Origin: Dokdonella_A sp014338185
GTDB lineage: Bacteria > Pseudomonadota > Gammaproteobacteria > Xanthomonadales > Rhodanobacteraceae
Direction of reading: 5' to 3'
Assembly (NCBI GenBank): GCA_030263295.1
Contig: SZOS01000004.1
Coordinates: 50,077 to 114,076 of the forward strand
DNA: 64,000 bases
The stretch's first letter is position 1; the number at the start of each line of letters is the position of its first letter. The translations under genes were made by a program, and so were the position numbers. Positions 1 through 9,500 of this stretch are shown one piece after another. The notes beneath the pieces were generated by a model that was not told where the DNA came from, did no database searches, and saw only the letters and a list, made by a program, of their open reading frames with translations.

Positions 1-521
1 CCCTGTTCCACCAGACGCTTGTTGAGCGAACCGAACAGCGCGACCAGCACCGCCGACAGCGTGCCCACGGCCAGTCCGAGCAGCATCGCCGGCGGCAGTC
101 CGCCCACCACGAGCGCGACGCCGGGCAGGGTCGCCACCCCGAGCGCGAGTTCACGCCAGGAGAACCGGCGTCGCGCGAGCCACGGTTCCAGCAGCGCGGT
201 CATCGGCGTGGCCAGCGCAATGCAGGTCGCGCCGACCGATGCGTTGGCAAGCTTGATCGAGCCGTAGAAGGTGAGCCAGTGCAGCGCCACCAGCACCCCG
301 ATGCCCGCGTAGGCGAGCACGAGCCGCGGCGGGATCGCGCGCAGCCCGCGCCAGGTGCGCGGCACCAGCGCCAGCGCGACCACCACGATGAGCATGCGCC
401 ACCACACCAGCGGCAGAGCGGCCAGCGAAATGAGCTTGCCGAGGATCGCGGTGAAGCCCCACAGCAGGACGCAGAAATGGATTTGCCACTGCGCCTTGGC
501 AGCGGGCGACAGGGTGCTCAC
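1..521 (-). CDS. DMT-superfamily (EamA-like) transporter, 3' part cut by window edge
   Basis: This is the N-terminal part of an inner-membrane permease; its 3' end lies beyond the left edge. A GTG start at 521 gives a protein beginning VSTLSPAAKAQWQIH followed by a hydrophobic segment (FCVLLWGFTAILGKLIS), which is the usual first helix of EamA/RhaT-like drug/metabolite transporters. The visible remainder is strongly hydrophobic and ends at the edge in AVLVALFGSLNKRLVEQG, also typical of the family. The substrate cannot be told. It is divergent from the aminotransferase gene, with about 60 bases between the two starts. The family call is fairly secure; the GTG start is chosen because it gives the canonical short N-terminus and no ATG is available nearby. 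Confidence 0.75.
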   Translation of the reverse strand, partial: MSTLSPAAKAQWQIHFCVLLWGFTAILGKLISLAALPLVWWRMLIVVVALALVPRTWRGLRAIPPRLVLAYAGIGVLVALHWLTFYGSIKLANASVGATCIALATPMTALLEPWLARRRFSWRELALGVATLPGVALVVGGLPPAMLLGLAVGTLSAVLVALFGSLNKRLVEQ

Positions 522-580
522 GAATCGGGACAATACAGGCGGTGCGGGTTGCGCATCCTAGCGCAGGGAGGGCCGGGCCG

Positions 581-1378
581 ATGACAGCGCTGCGCATGTG
601 GTTCAACGGCCGGCCAGCCACGCTCGATGACGTCGGCGCGCTGCTCAGCACCCCGTATGGCCACTTCACCTCGATGCAGGCGCGTGGCGGGCGTGTGCAG
701 GGTCTGCAGCGGCACCTGGCGCGCCTGCAGCAGGCCACGCGCGCGCTGTTCGCGAGCGATCTGGATCTGGACGCTGCGCGTGGCTGGCTGCGCGATGCAC
801 TCGGCGATGCGGACGCATCGGTGCGCATGAGCGTGTACTCGCGCGCGTTCGATCGCGAGCGGCCGCTGCAGCCGGCGGCCGCCGACCTGCTGCTCGTGCT
901 GGGCCCGCCGCGCCGCGTCGACGCCGCGCCGGTGCGCGTGTGCAGTGTGCAGGGCGAGCGCGCCGCGCCGCAGCTCAAGCACCTGGGCAGCTTCGGCCTG
1001 TGGTACCAGCGACGGCTCGCCCAACAGCGTGGCTATGACGATGCGCTGCTGGTCACTGCCGACGGCGAGGTGGCCGAGGGAACGATCTGGAACGTCGGCT
1101 TTGTCGACGCCGACGGCATCGTCTGGCCGACGGCTCCCGCGCTCGATGGCATCTCGATGCAACTGCTCAAGGCCGGGCTCGCCGAACTGGGCGTGGCGCA
1201 GACGGTGCGGCGGGTGGACCTGGCGGAGGTCGAGCGCTTCCGCGGTGCATTTTTCACCAACAGCACCTGTGCGGCGCTGCCGCTGGCCGCGATCGACGCG
1301 GTGACCTACACGCCCGGCCCGGCGACCCCGACGCTGCTGGCACGGGCGCTGGCGACCCAGCCGTGGGAGGCCCCCTGA
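581..1378 (+). CDS. Class IV PLP-dependent aminotransferase (PabC / branched-chain aminotransferase-like)
   Basis: The product is 265 residues long, the size of fold-type IV aminotransferases and aminodeoxychorismate lyases. The likely PLP lysine is in PQLKHLGSFG and the family glutamate is in DGEVAEGTIWNV, followed by the product-loop region (TAPALDGISMQLL). The start at 581 has a purine-rich GCAGGGAGG just upstream; an in-frame GTG at 542 is less likely. It could be 4-amino-4-deoxychorismate lyase (folate pathway) or a branched-chain or D-amino-acid transaminase; the sequence alone does not decide. No folate genes are adjacent, so I leave the substrate open. Confidence 0.8.
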   Translation: MTALRMWFNGRPATLDDVGALLSTPYGHFTSMQARGGRVQGLQRHLARLQQATRALFASDLDLDAARGWLRDALGDADASVRMSVYSRAFDRERPLQPAAADLLLVLGPPRRVDAAPVRVCSVQGERAAPQLKHLGSFGLWYQRRLAQQRGYDDALLVTADGEVAEGTIWNVGFVDADGIVWPTAPALDGISMQLLKAGLAELGVAQTVRRVDLAEVERFRGAFFTNSTCAALPLAAIDAVTYTPGPATPTLLARALATQPWEAP

Positions 1379-1586
1379 ACGGCCACGCCCCCGCGGCGCG
1401 TGCAAGCGTGATGCAGTTCCGCGTTGGCGCGTGGCGCCGGTCCGCATCCATGGCCAAAACCTGCTGCTAGACTTCCGCCCGTTGCGCTGGCGGAACCGTG
1501 CCGCGTCAGCCAATCCCGCGCAGCCCCGGGGTCGTGGCGGCCGCAATGAACCAGTGTCAGCCTTGAGTCCATTTGGGAGAGAACCA

Positions 1587-2297
1587 ATGAAGAAGTCGTT
1601 GCTCGCCATCGCCGTCACCATCAGCGGCCTGGTGGCCAGTGCCAGTGCATTTGCCGAGAAGCCCGCGATCGGCGTGGCCGAGTTCAAGAACGAGTCGGCG
1701 GCCGGCTGGTGGCGCGGCGGCGTGGGCTGGGAGTTGTCGGGCATGCTGTCCAACGAACTGGCCAGCAGCGGCCACTTCCGCGTGGTCGAGCGCAACAAGC
1801 TCGAGAAGGTGCTCGAGGAGCAGAACCTCGCGGCCTCGGGCCGCGTGCGCGCGGGCACGGGTGCCAAGATGGGACAGGTCACCGGCGCCGACTATCTCGT
1901 GTTCGGCACCGTCACCGATTACGAAGAGAACACCGCGAGTACGGGCGGCGGGATCAGCTTCAAGGGCATCTCGCTTGGCGGCAAGAAGAGCCAGGCCTAC
2001 GTGCGCGTGGACGTGCGCGTGGTCAACGCGACCACCGGCGACATCGAGTTCTCGCGCGCGATCGAAGGGCGCAGCTCCGGCGGCGGCATCAGCGTGGGCG
2101 TGTATCGCGGTGGTTTCGGCGGCGCGCTCGGCCATGAGGAGAACACGCCGGCCGGCAAGGCGATCGGCGCGGCGCTGGTCGAGATCAGCGAATACCTCGA
2201 CTGCGTGATGGTGGTGCGCGGCAGCTGCGAGGCGGAGTACAACGCCAAGGAGCAGAAGCGTCGCGCCGGCACCAAGAAGGCGCTCAAGCTCGACTGA
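1587..2297 (+). CDS. CsgG/HfaB-like secreted protein
   Basis: The 236-residue protein starts with a clear Sec signal peptide (MKKSLLAIAVTISGLVASASAFA, cleavage after AFA) and is therefore periplasmic or envelope-bound. The mature part has the CsgG-family pattern: an N-terminal IGVAEFKNES strand, GWELSGMLSNELASSGHFRVVER, then LVFGTVTDYEE and YVRVDVRVVNATTGDI. CsgG-like proteins range from curli secretion pores to assembly-factor lipoproteins; this one lacks a lipobox cysteine and no curli genes are nearby, so curli secretion should not be assumed. The ATG at 1587 follows GGGAGAG. A possible hairpin terminator follows the gene. Confidence 0.75.
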   Translation: MKKSLLAIAVTISGLVASASAFAEKPAIGVAEFKNESAAGWWRGGVGWELSGMLSNELASSGHFRVVERNKLEKVLEEQNLAASGRVRAGTGAKMGQVTGADYLVFGTVTDYEENTASTGGGISFKGISLGGKKSQAYVRVDVRVVNATTGDIEFSRAIEGRSSGGGISVGVYRGGFGGALGHEENTPAGKAIGAALVEISEYLDCVMVVRGSCEAEYNAKEQKRRAGTKKALKLD

Positions 2298-2321
2298 GGC
2301 GCGATCGCACCGGTGGACACG

Positions 2322-2349
2322 AACGGCGGCGGGGCAACCTGCCGCCGTT
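2322..2349. terminator. Hairpin between convergent genes
   Basis: A 9-bp perfect stem (AACGGCGGC / GCCGCCGTT) with a 10-base loop lies between the convergent CsgG-like gene and rluB. The following T-run on the plus strand is weak (TTTGCTT), so it may work only as a bidirectional stem or need a factor. Confidence 0.45.
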
Positions 2350-2376
2350 TGCTTGTGGCTCGGGTGTGGTGACGGC

Positions 2377-3813
2377 TCAGCGCGGCCGCGGGCCGCGACC
2401 GCGCTTGCGGCGACCCGGACCCGGCGCGGGAGCGCGGTTGCCGATGTTGTCGTCGCGCCAGGAGTTGCCGGGCGCGCCGTGCACGTTGCCGTGTACGTTG
2501 CCACTGCGCGCTGGCGGCTTGCCCGGCGCGCGGTTGCCGCCACGCTCATCGCGCTGGCGTGGCTGGAACTGGCCGGCCTGGAAGGTCACTTCGGCACCGG
2601 GCCGCACGCCACGGCGTTTGCGCCCCGGCTGGCCCGCCGAATCGGGAAACCAGCTGCGCAACACCGCCGGACTGAGCCCGGGTTCGGCTGCCATGATGCC
2701 CTGCTGCGGCTTGCGCTGGCGTCCCTGGCGCTGGCCCTGGCCCGGCGCCGCCCGGTCCTGCCATGGGGTTTGTGCGCGCGCGCCGCGTTGCGCGCCGCCC
2801 TTGCCGGGCTTGCCCGCGCTGCGGCGTTTGCGCGACTTGTCGGGTATGCCACGCCAGCCATCGTCGCGGCCGCGGTCGAAGGCGGCGAACTCGCGGGCCT
2901 CCTCGTGGCGGGCGCCGGTCCATGCCTGTTGCGTGCTCGCCGCGGGCCGGAATTCGGTAGGAGCAGCGCGGCGCTGGCCGATCAGTGGCGCCAGCGTGAG
3001 CCGTGGTTCGGCCTTGGCGATGCCGCTGCGTTCGCGCAGCTGCGCGACCTGTGCCGCGTCGAGCGGGGTGGACTGGCCACGCAGCAGTCCGCGCGGCAGT
3101 TCCACCGCGCCGTAGCGGATGCGCTTGAGGCGCGAGACCATGAGCCCCTGCGATTCCCACATGCGCCGCACTTCGCGGTTGCGCCCCTCGCGGATGACCA
3201 CGCGGAACCAGGAATGGCTGTTGCCGCGGCTGATCACGCCGATCTCGTCGAAATGGGCCGGGCCGTCCTCCAGTTCCACGCCGCTGCGCAGGCGCTCGAT
3301 CACGCTGTCGGGCACCTCGCCATGCACGCGGCAGATGTACTCGCGCTCGATGCCCGAGCTCGGGTGCATCAGTGCATTGGCCAGCTCGCCATCGGTGGTG
3401 AGCAGCAGCAGCCCGGTGGTATTGATGTCGAGCCGGCCGACCGCGATCCAGCGCGCGCCCTTGATCTGCGGCAGCTGCTCGAACACGGTGGGGCGCCCCT
3501 CGGGGTCCTCGCGCGTGGCCACCACGCCGTCGGGCTTGTTGTAGATGAGCACCTGCGCGTGCTCGGCGTTGTCGGCCACCACCACGAAGCGCTTGCCGTC
3601 CATCTCGACCCGGTCGCCGCTGTGCACGCTCTGGCCGATACTCGCGACGGTGCCGTTGAGCAGCACGGCGCCCGCCTCGATGCGGGTTTCCAGCATGCGG
3701 CGCGAGCCGAGCCCGGCATTGGCGAGCACCTTGTGTAGGCGTTCCTCGACCGCGGGCGCGGTGCCGGCGTCGCTGTGCTTGAGCTTGAGTATGGTGCGCG
3801 GTGGCGTGGTCAT
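2377..3813 (-). CDS. rluB: 23S rRNA pseudouridine synthase RluB with long basic C-terminal tail
   Basis: RluB converts a uridine in helix 89-90 of 23S rRNA to pseudouridine. The 478-residue product has an N-terminal S4 RNA-binding domain (about residues 22-80, RLHKVLANAGLGSRR) and the RsuA/RluB catalytic domain, with catalytic Asp129 in GRLDINTTGLLLL. Family members usually end near residue 290; here about 190 extra residues follow, rich in Arg, Gly, Pro and Gln, and predicted by eye to be disordered. The start ATG overlaps the scpB stop (ATGA, 3810-3813), so it is translationally coupled as the third gene of scpA-scpB-rluB, a common proteobacterial order. Confidence 0.9.
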   Translation of the reverse strand: MTTPPRTILKLKHSDAGTAPAVEERLHKVLANAGLGSRRMLETRIEAGAVLLNGTVASIGQSVHSGDRVEMDGKRFVVVADNAEHAQVLIYNKPDGVVATREDPEGRPTVFEQLPQIKGARWIAVGRLDINTTGLLLLTTDGELANALMHPSSGIEREYICRVHGEVPDSVIERLRSGVELEDGPAHFDEIGVISRGNSHSWFRVVIREGRNREVRRMWESQGLMVSRLKRIRYGAVELPRGLLRGQSTPLDAAQVAQLRERSGIAKAEPRLTLAPLIGQRRAAPTEFRPAASTQQAWTGARHEEAREFAAFDRGRDDGWRGIPDKSRKRRSAGKPGKGGAQRGARAQTPWQDRAAPGQGQRQGRQRKPQQGIMAAEPGLSPAVLRSWFPDSAGQPGRKRRGVRPGAEVTFQAGQFQPRQRDERGGNRAPGKPPARSGNVHGNVHGAPGNSWRDDNIGNRAPAPGPGRRKRGRGPRPR

Positions 3814-4532
3814 GGCTCGGTTTCCGGGGTGCGCGGCAGATGGGCGGCGGCGGGTTCGCCGTCCGCGCCTTGGGGGTGGTCGGCCGTGGTCGCGGCCCCG
3901 TCGCGGCCGTCGTCGCCTGCGGCGACGCCGTCGAGGTCGGCCGCATCGATCGGCGCAGTCGGCATGGGTGCGATGCCGTCGAGCGCGAGCTGGCGTTCGA
4001 TGTCGTCGAGATCGTGGATCTCGCCGAGCGTGGGCAGGTCTTCCAGCGACTTGAGCTGGAAGTAGTCCAGGAACTGGCGCGTGGTGCCGAACAGGGCGGG
4101 GCGGCCGGGCAGATCGCGGTGGCCGACCACGCGCACCCACTCGCGCTCCTCCAGCGTGCGCACGATGTGGGTCGACACCGCCACGCCGCGAACCGCTTCG
4201 ATCTCGGCGCGCGTGATCGGCTGGCGATAGGCGATGAGCGCGAGTGTCTCCAGCAGCGCGCGCGAGTAGCGCGAGGGCTTTTCGGCCCACAGCCGGCTGA
4301 CGAAGGCATGTTCCTCGCGCCGCACCTGGTAACGGAATCCCGAGGCCACCTCGACCAGTTCCACGCCGCGGCCGGTGCAGTCCTGCTGCAGTTCCTGCAG
4401 CGCGAGCGCGAGCTGCTCGGGCGGCGGCATGTCGAACTCGTCGAACAAGCCGGCCAGTTGCGGGATCGTCAACGGATGTGCCGCGGCCAGCAGGGCCGCT
4501 TCGACGATGCGTTTGAGTTGGGCGGTTTCCAT
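3810..4532 (-). CDS. scpB: Segregation and condensation protein B
   Basis: ScpB is the winged-helix (kite) subunit of the Smc-ScpAB condensin that compacts and segregates the chromosome. The 240-residue protein has the typical N-terminal domain (QLKRIVEAALLAAAHPLT) and the conserved RYSRALLETLALIAYRQPITRAEIEAVRGV segment in the middle, read here as two short motifs RALLETLALIAYRQP and ITRAEIEAVRGV. The C-terminal 50 residues are low-complexity and Asp/Ala-rich. It sits 50 bases after scpA on the same strand and overlaps rluB by four bases. The partner Smc gene is on the opposite strand 2 kb away. Confidence 0.92.
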   Translation of the reverse strand: METAQLKRIVEAALLAAAHPLTIPQLAGLFDEFDMPPPEQLALALQELQQDCTGRGVELVEVASGFRYQVRREEHAFVSRLWAEKPSRYSRALLETLALIAYRQPITRAEIEAVRGVAVSTHIVRTLEEREWVRVVGHRDLPGRPALFGTTRQFLDYFQLKSLEDLPTLGEIHDLDDIERQLALDGIAPMPTAPIDAADLDGVAAGDDGRDGAATTADHPQGADGEPAAAHLPRTPETEP

Positions 4533-4582
4533 CCGGATGATCGGTTGCGGGCGGGGTGGGGTTGGGACGGGGCGAGCGGTGC

Positions 4583-5446
4583 TCAGGCCGCGTCGGGGTT
4601 GGCCAGGGCCAGTGACTTGAGGTAGATCGGCGCGAGCGCGACTTCCTGCACGATCTCGATGAGCTGTTCCTTGGCCAGTTCGAGCATCGCGAGGAACGTC
4701 ACCACCACGCCCAACCGGCCCTCGCGCAGGTCGAACAGGCTCTCGAAGCGGTGGAAGCTGCCGTCACCCAGGGTCGCGAGCATGTCGCTCATGCGGCTGC
4801 GCACGTTGAGCGTCTCGCGCTGGATCGCGTGATGGCCATGCAGCTCGGCGCGCCGCATCACGTCGCGAAACGCCAGCAGCAGTTCGCGCAGGTCGACCGG
4901 CGGCGGCAGGCGCACCACGTTGCGCTCGTCGCTGATGACGTGGGCGAGGGCAAAATCGCGCTCCTGCCGCGGCAATGCGTCGATGTCCTCGGCGGCCTGC
5001 TTGAAGCGTTCGTATTCCTGCAGGCGGCGCACCAGTTCGGCGCGCGGATCGGCTTCGCCGCCTTCCTCGGCCGGTGGCCGCGGCAGCAGCAGGCGCGACT
5101 TGATCTCGGCGAGGATCGCGGCCATCACCAGGTACTCGGCCGCGAGTTCGAGCTTCATCTCGCGCATCATCTCGATGTAGTCGACGTACTGCCGCGTGAT
5201 TTCCGCGATCGGGATGTCGAGGATGTCGAGGTTCTGGCGCCGGATCAGGTACAGCAGCAGGTCGAGCGGTCCCTCGAACGCATCGAGGATGACCTCGAGC
5301 GCGTCCGGCGGGATGTACAGGTCCTGCGGAATCTCGAGCACGGGTTGGCCGCGCACCAGCGCCAGCGGGATTTCCTGCTGCTGCGGCGGTGCTGCGAACG
5401 GCGAAGCCGGTTCAGGCGCGTTGGATGGTTGGGCAGTCTGGTTCAT
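4583..5446 (-). CDS. scpA: Segregation and condensation protein A (kleisin)
   Basis: ScpA is the kleisin that bridges the Smc head domains and binds ScpB. The 287-residue product carries the kleisin N-terminal signature FEGPLDLLLYLIRRQNLDI, followed by IAEITRQYVDYIEMM and a conserved LAAEYLVMAAILAEIKSR helix near residues 100-118, and the winged-helix C-terminus with VVTFLAMLELAKEQLIEI. About 40 proline/alanine-rich residues precede the core. It is the first gene of scpA-scpB-rluB, with the promoter presumably in the 327-base gap before yciI. Confidence 0.93.
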   Translation of the reverse strand: MNQTAQPSNAPEPASPFAAPPQQQEIPLALVRGQPVLEIPQDLYIPPDALEVILDAFEGPLDLLLYLIRRQNLDILDIPIAEITRQYVDYIEMMREMKLELAAEYLVMAAILAEIKSRLLLPRPPAEEGGEADPRAELVRRLQEYERFKQAAEDIDALPRQERDFALAHVISDERNVVRLPPPVDLRELLLAFRDVMRRAELHGHHAIQRETLNVRSRMSDMLATLGDGSFHRFESLFDLREGRLGVVVTFLAMLELAKEQLIEIVQEVALAPIYLKSLALANPDAA

Positions 5447-5773
5447 GCTCGTCCCATGCAGCCCGGCGCCTCACGACGCGGGTCAACACGGGTCACAGCC
5501 GGTTACGACAGGGCGCCACGGGCACAACACCCAAGCAGGCACCCGCAACGACACGGGACCGGACGGGACAATCCGGCAACGACAAAACACTTCAGCAAGA
5601 CGGGATCGGTTTGCGGAGCGCGGCCAGCGTCGCAAACGCCGGGTCCGACCGATCGACACGACCATAGACTAAGCGCAAACGCGCAGCCGCGCAATCACCC
5701 GCGACGGACGCTGGCACGGCGAATCGCACCACGCATCGGGTAACATGATCGACCGCCCATGGATGTGTTCCCG
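5447..5773. other. Intergenic region between divergent scpA and YciI-like genes
   Basis: This 327-base stretch separates two divergent transcription units and must hold both promoters. I see no convincing -35/-10 pair, no RNA gene and no credible short reading frame with a ribosome-binding site; the open frames here are uninterrupted only because of base composition. Confidence 0.5.
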
Positions 5774-6073
5774 ATGCTGTACGCGATCATCGGTACCGAT
5801 GTCCCCGACTCGCTGGCGCTGCGCGCGGCGGCGCGGCCCGCGCACCTGCAGCGGCTGCAGGCGCTGCGCGAGCAAGGCCATCTCGTGCTGGCCGGGCCGC
5901 TGCCGGCGATCGATGCGGCCGACCCGGGCCCGGCCGGTTACAGCGGCAGCCTGATCGTGGCCGAATTCGCCGACCTTGCGGCGGCGCAGGCCTGGGCCGC
6001 GGCCGATCCCTACGTCGCGGGCGGGGTGTACGCCCAGGTCGACGTGCGGCCGTTCCGGCAGGTGCTGCCATGA
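5774..6073 (+). CDS. YciI-family protein
   Basis: The 99-residue product has the full YCII-related (dimeric ferredoxin-like) fold pattern: MLYAIIGTDVPDSL at the start, R-x-x-HLQRLQALREQGHLVLAGPLP with the conserved histidine and the GP motif, then GSLIVAEFADLAAAQAWAAADPYV. I choose the ATG at 5774 because family members start with the MLYAII strand; an in-frame ATG at 5759 would add five residues. The biochemical role of this family is generally unknown. The stop overlaps the next gene by ATGA, so the two are likely co-translated. Confidence 0.85.
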   Translation: MLYAIIGTDVPDSLALRAAARPAHLQRLQALREQGHLVLAGPLPAIDAADPGPAGYSGSLIVAEFADLAAAQAWAAADPYVAGGVYAQVDVRPFRQVLP

Positions 6074-6336
6074 GCGACCGGATCGAGCGGATCCGGGCGC
6101 GCCTGGCCGCGTTGGCGCCGCTGCAGCTCGCGGTCGAGGATGACAGCCACCGCCACGTCGGCCATGCGGGGGCGCGCGATGGACGCGGCCATTTCAACCT
6201 GCGCATCGTCAGCGCCGCGTTCGCGGGGTTGGCGCCGCTGGCACGCCACCGCGTGGTGTACGAGGCCTTGGGCGACCTGCTGCAGACCGACATCCACGCG
6301 CTGTCGATCCAGGCGCGCGCGCCCGGCGAAACCTGA
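6070..6336 (+). CDS. BolA-family protein
   Basis: This 88-residue protein matches the BolA fold: an N-terminal helix (RIERIRARLAAL), the DDSHRHVGHAG strand-turn with its conserved histidines, FNLRIVSAAFAG and the RHRVVYEAL helix ending in IHALSIQARAP. BolA proteins bind monothiol glutaredoxins and iron-sulfur clusters and act in iron-sulfur trafficking or stress morphology. It overlaps the YciI-like gene by four bases. The yciI-bolA pairing is frequent in Lysobacterales and other proteobacteria, so the coupling is unlikely to be accidental. Confidence 0.9.
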   Translation: MSDRIERIRARLAALAPLQLAVEDDSHRHVGHAGARDGRGHFNLRIVSAAFAGLAPLARHRVVYEALGDLLQTDIHALSIQARAPGET

Positions 6337-6500
6337 GCGCCCGTGGCCTGCGGACGCGCGCTACAGGCACGGACGGCCCGACGCGAAGCCAATGTGCAAG
6401 TGACTGATTCACAAGCTGCCGGACCCGCATCCCTGCTGGCCGCGGCAGCCCACATCCGGGGGCCGGCGCAAGCCGACCGCCTTGCCGAGGTAACCGCTGC

Positions 6501-9500
6501 ATGCGCCTGACAACGATCAAGCTGGCCGGATTCAAGTCGTTCGTGGATCCGACCGCGTTGCACCTGCCGACCAACATGACCGGCGTGGTCGGTCCCAACG
6601 GCTGCGGCAAGTCCAACATCATCGACGCGATCCGCTGGGTGATGGGCGAGAGCGCGGCCAGCCGCCTGCGCGGCGATGCGCTCACCGACGTGATCTTTTC
6701 GGGCTCCAGCGGCCGCAAGCCGGTAGGCAGCGCGATGGTGGAGCTGCTGTTCGACAACTCCGACGGCGCGATCGCGGGCGAATACGCCGGCTACAACGAG
6801 ATCTCGGTCAAGCGCGTGGTCAGCCGCGATGGCCAGTCGCAGTACTTCCTCAACGGCGTGCGCTGCCGCCGTCGCGACATCACCGACATCTTCCTCGGTA
6901 CCGGGCTGGGGCCGCGCAGTTACTCGATCATCGAGCAGGGCATGATCTCCGAGATCGTCGAGGCCGATCCCGAGCAGCTGCGCAACCACCTCGAGGAGGC
7001 GGCCGGCATCTCGCGCTACAAGGAGCGGCGCAAGGAGACCGAGAGCCGCATCAAGGCCACGCGCGAGAACCTCGACCGTGTGCGCGACGTGCGCGACGAG
7101 GTCGACAAGCAGCTGGAACACCTCAAGCGCCAGGCCCGCACCGCCGAGCGCTGGCAGCAGCTCAAGGCCGAGCAGGCGCGCAAGGAGGCCGAGGTCAAGG
7201 CGCTGGAACTGCGCGCGGCGCAGGCCGAGCTGGAGGTGCAGGCGGGCGCGGTGCGCAAGGCCGAACTGGCGATCGAGGAACGCCTGGCCCAGCAGCGCCA
7301 CACCGAGCTCGCGCTGGAGCAGGGGCGTGAAAGCCATGCCGCCGCCGCGGCGCAGGTCAACCAGGTGCAGGCGCAGGTTTACCAGGTCGGCAGCGAGATC
7401 GCGCGCATCGAGCAGCAGATCCAGCACCGCAAGCAACTGGCCGAGCAGCTCGAGCGCGCCCGCAGCGAAACCGAGCGCGCCCATGCCGAGCTCACGCGCC
7501 ATGTCGAACTCGACCAGCAGCGGCATGGCGAGGCCGCGGGCGAACTGGCCGCCGCCGAGCCGCGATCGCAGCAGCTGCGCGATGCCGCGGCGGCCGCGGC
7601 CGAGGCGCTGCGCGCGGCCGAAGCGCGGCTCGCGCAATGGCAGGGCCAGTGGGATGAGCATGCACAGTCGACGTCGGCGGCCGGGCAGGCGGCCGAGGTC
7701 GAGCGCACGCGCCTGAACTACCTCGACCAGCAGACGCTGGCGGGCGAGCAGCGCCGTGGCGCACTCGAAGCCGAGCGCAACGCCACGCAGATGGACGAAT
7801 TGGAACAGGCACTGGCGCGGCTGGAGGGCGAGCACGACAGCTTGCGCGAGCAGGTCGCGCACCTGACCGACGCGCTGGACGAGCGCCGCCGCGCCGCCGA
7901 GGGCGCGCTCGAGGCCGAGCGCGCGGCACAGGCCGCGCTGTCGGCCCAGCGCAGCGAACTGGAAGGCCTGCGTGGCCGTCTGGCCTCGCTGGAGGCGCTG
8001 CAGCACGCCGCGCTCGGCGAGGATGGGGCGGGCAGGGACTGGCTCGAGGCCGTCGGCATCGGCGATGCGCGGCGGCTGGGTGCGGCGCTGCAGGTCGAGC
8101 CGGGCTGGGAGCGCGCGGTGGAAAGCGTGCTCGACGGCTGGCTCGATGCGGTGCTGCTCGATGCCCCGCTCGACCATGCCGACGCGCTGGCTTCGCTCAG
8201 CGGTGCCGACCTGGTGCTGATGGCATCGGGCGAAGGCGGTGCGCCCGCCGCCGATTCACTGGCGGCGCGCGTACAGGGGCCGGCGGCCGCGCGCGCCTTG
8301 CTCGCGCGCGTGCGCACTTGCGAGTCGCTCGCGGCGGCGCAGGCCCAGGCAGCGCAACTGGCCCCAGGCGAGTCGCTGGTCACGCCGGCGGGCGAATGGT
8401 TCGGCCACGGTTTCGTGCGCGTGCAGCGCGGCGCGGGTGCCCAGGTCGGCGTGCTCGCGCGCGAACGCGAGATCCGCGAGGCCAGCGCACGCCTGTCGGA
8501 GCTGGAGGAGGCGATCCGGCTGCAGGGCGAGGCGATGGTGGTGGGCAAGCAACAGCGCGTCGATGCCGAGCACGCGCGCGAGGATGCCCAGCGCGAGCTG
8601 TACACCACGCATCGGCGCCTGGCCGAAGTCGCCGGGCAACTGCAAAGCCAGCGCGGCCGCATCGACAGCGCCAGCGAGCGCCAGCGCCGCATCGCGCAGG
8701 AACTGGACGAGGTGATCGGCGCACTCGACGCGGGGCGCGAGCAGGCGCGCGAGGCGCGCGGGCGGCTGGAACAGGCGATCGAGCACATGAGCGGGCTGGA
8801 GCGGCGCCGCCATGACCTCGATGGCGAGCGGCGCAGCCTGCTGGAGGCGCGCGAGGAAGCGCGCATGAACGCGCGCGAGGCCAGCGATGCCGCGCACGAA
8901 CTCGCGCTGTCGATCGAGTCGCGCCGCACCACGGTGGCGGCGCTGCAGGAGTCGCTGTCGCGCATGCAGGACCAGCTGGCGCAGTTGCAGGCGCGGCGCG
9001 AGGAAGTGGCGCTGCAGCTGGCCTCGTCCAGTGACCCGTTGCCAGGGCTGGAGGATGAGCGCCAGGTGCAACTCAACCAGCGCCTGCTGGTCGACCGGCA
9101 GATGGTCGAGGCGCGCCAGCGCCTGCAGGAGCAGGACGCCGAACTGCGGCGCCTGGAGCAGGAACGCCACCAGTTCGAGCAGACCTTGACCGAGCAGCGC
9201 GAGGCGCTCGCGCAGCTGCGCCTGCGCGAGCAGGAGCACAGGTTGCGGGCGCAGGTGCTGGCGGGCGCGATCAGCGATGCAGGCTTCGAGTTCGCACAGC
9301 TCATCGACAGCGTGCCGGCCGATGCCGCGGTCGACCGCTGGCAGGCCGAGGTGGCCGAACTCGAGCAGAAGATCCGTCGGCTCGAGCCGGTCAACCTCGC
9401 CGCGATCAGCGAATACGAGGAGCAGGCGCAGCGCAAAACCTACCTCGACGCCCAGCTCACCGACCTGGCCACCGCGCTGGAAACCCTCGAAGGCGCAATC

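Noticed and set aside
2353..3738. A 461-codon plus-strand frame opposite rluB
   Set aside because: The minus strand encodes a clear pseudouridine synthase; the plus-strand product is low-complexity Ala/Arg/His without motifs.
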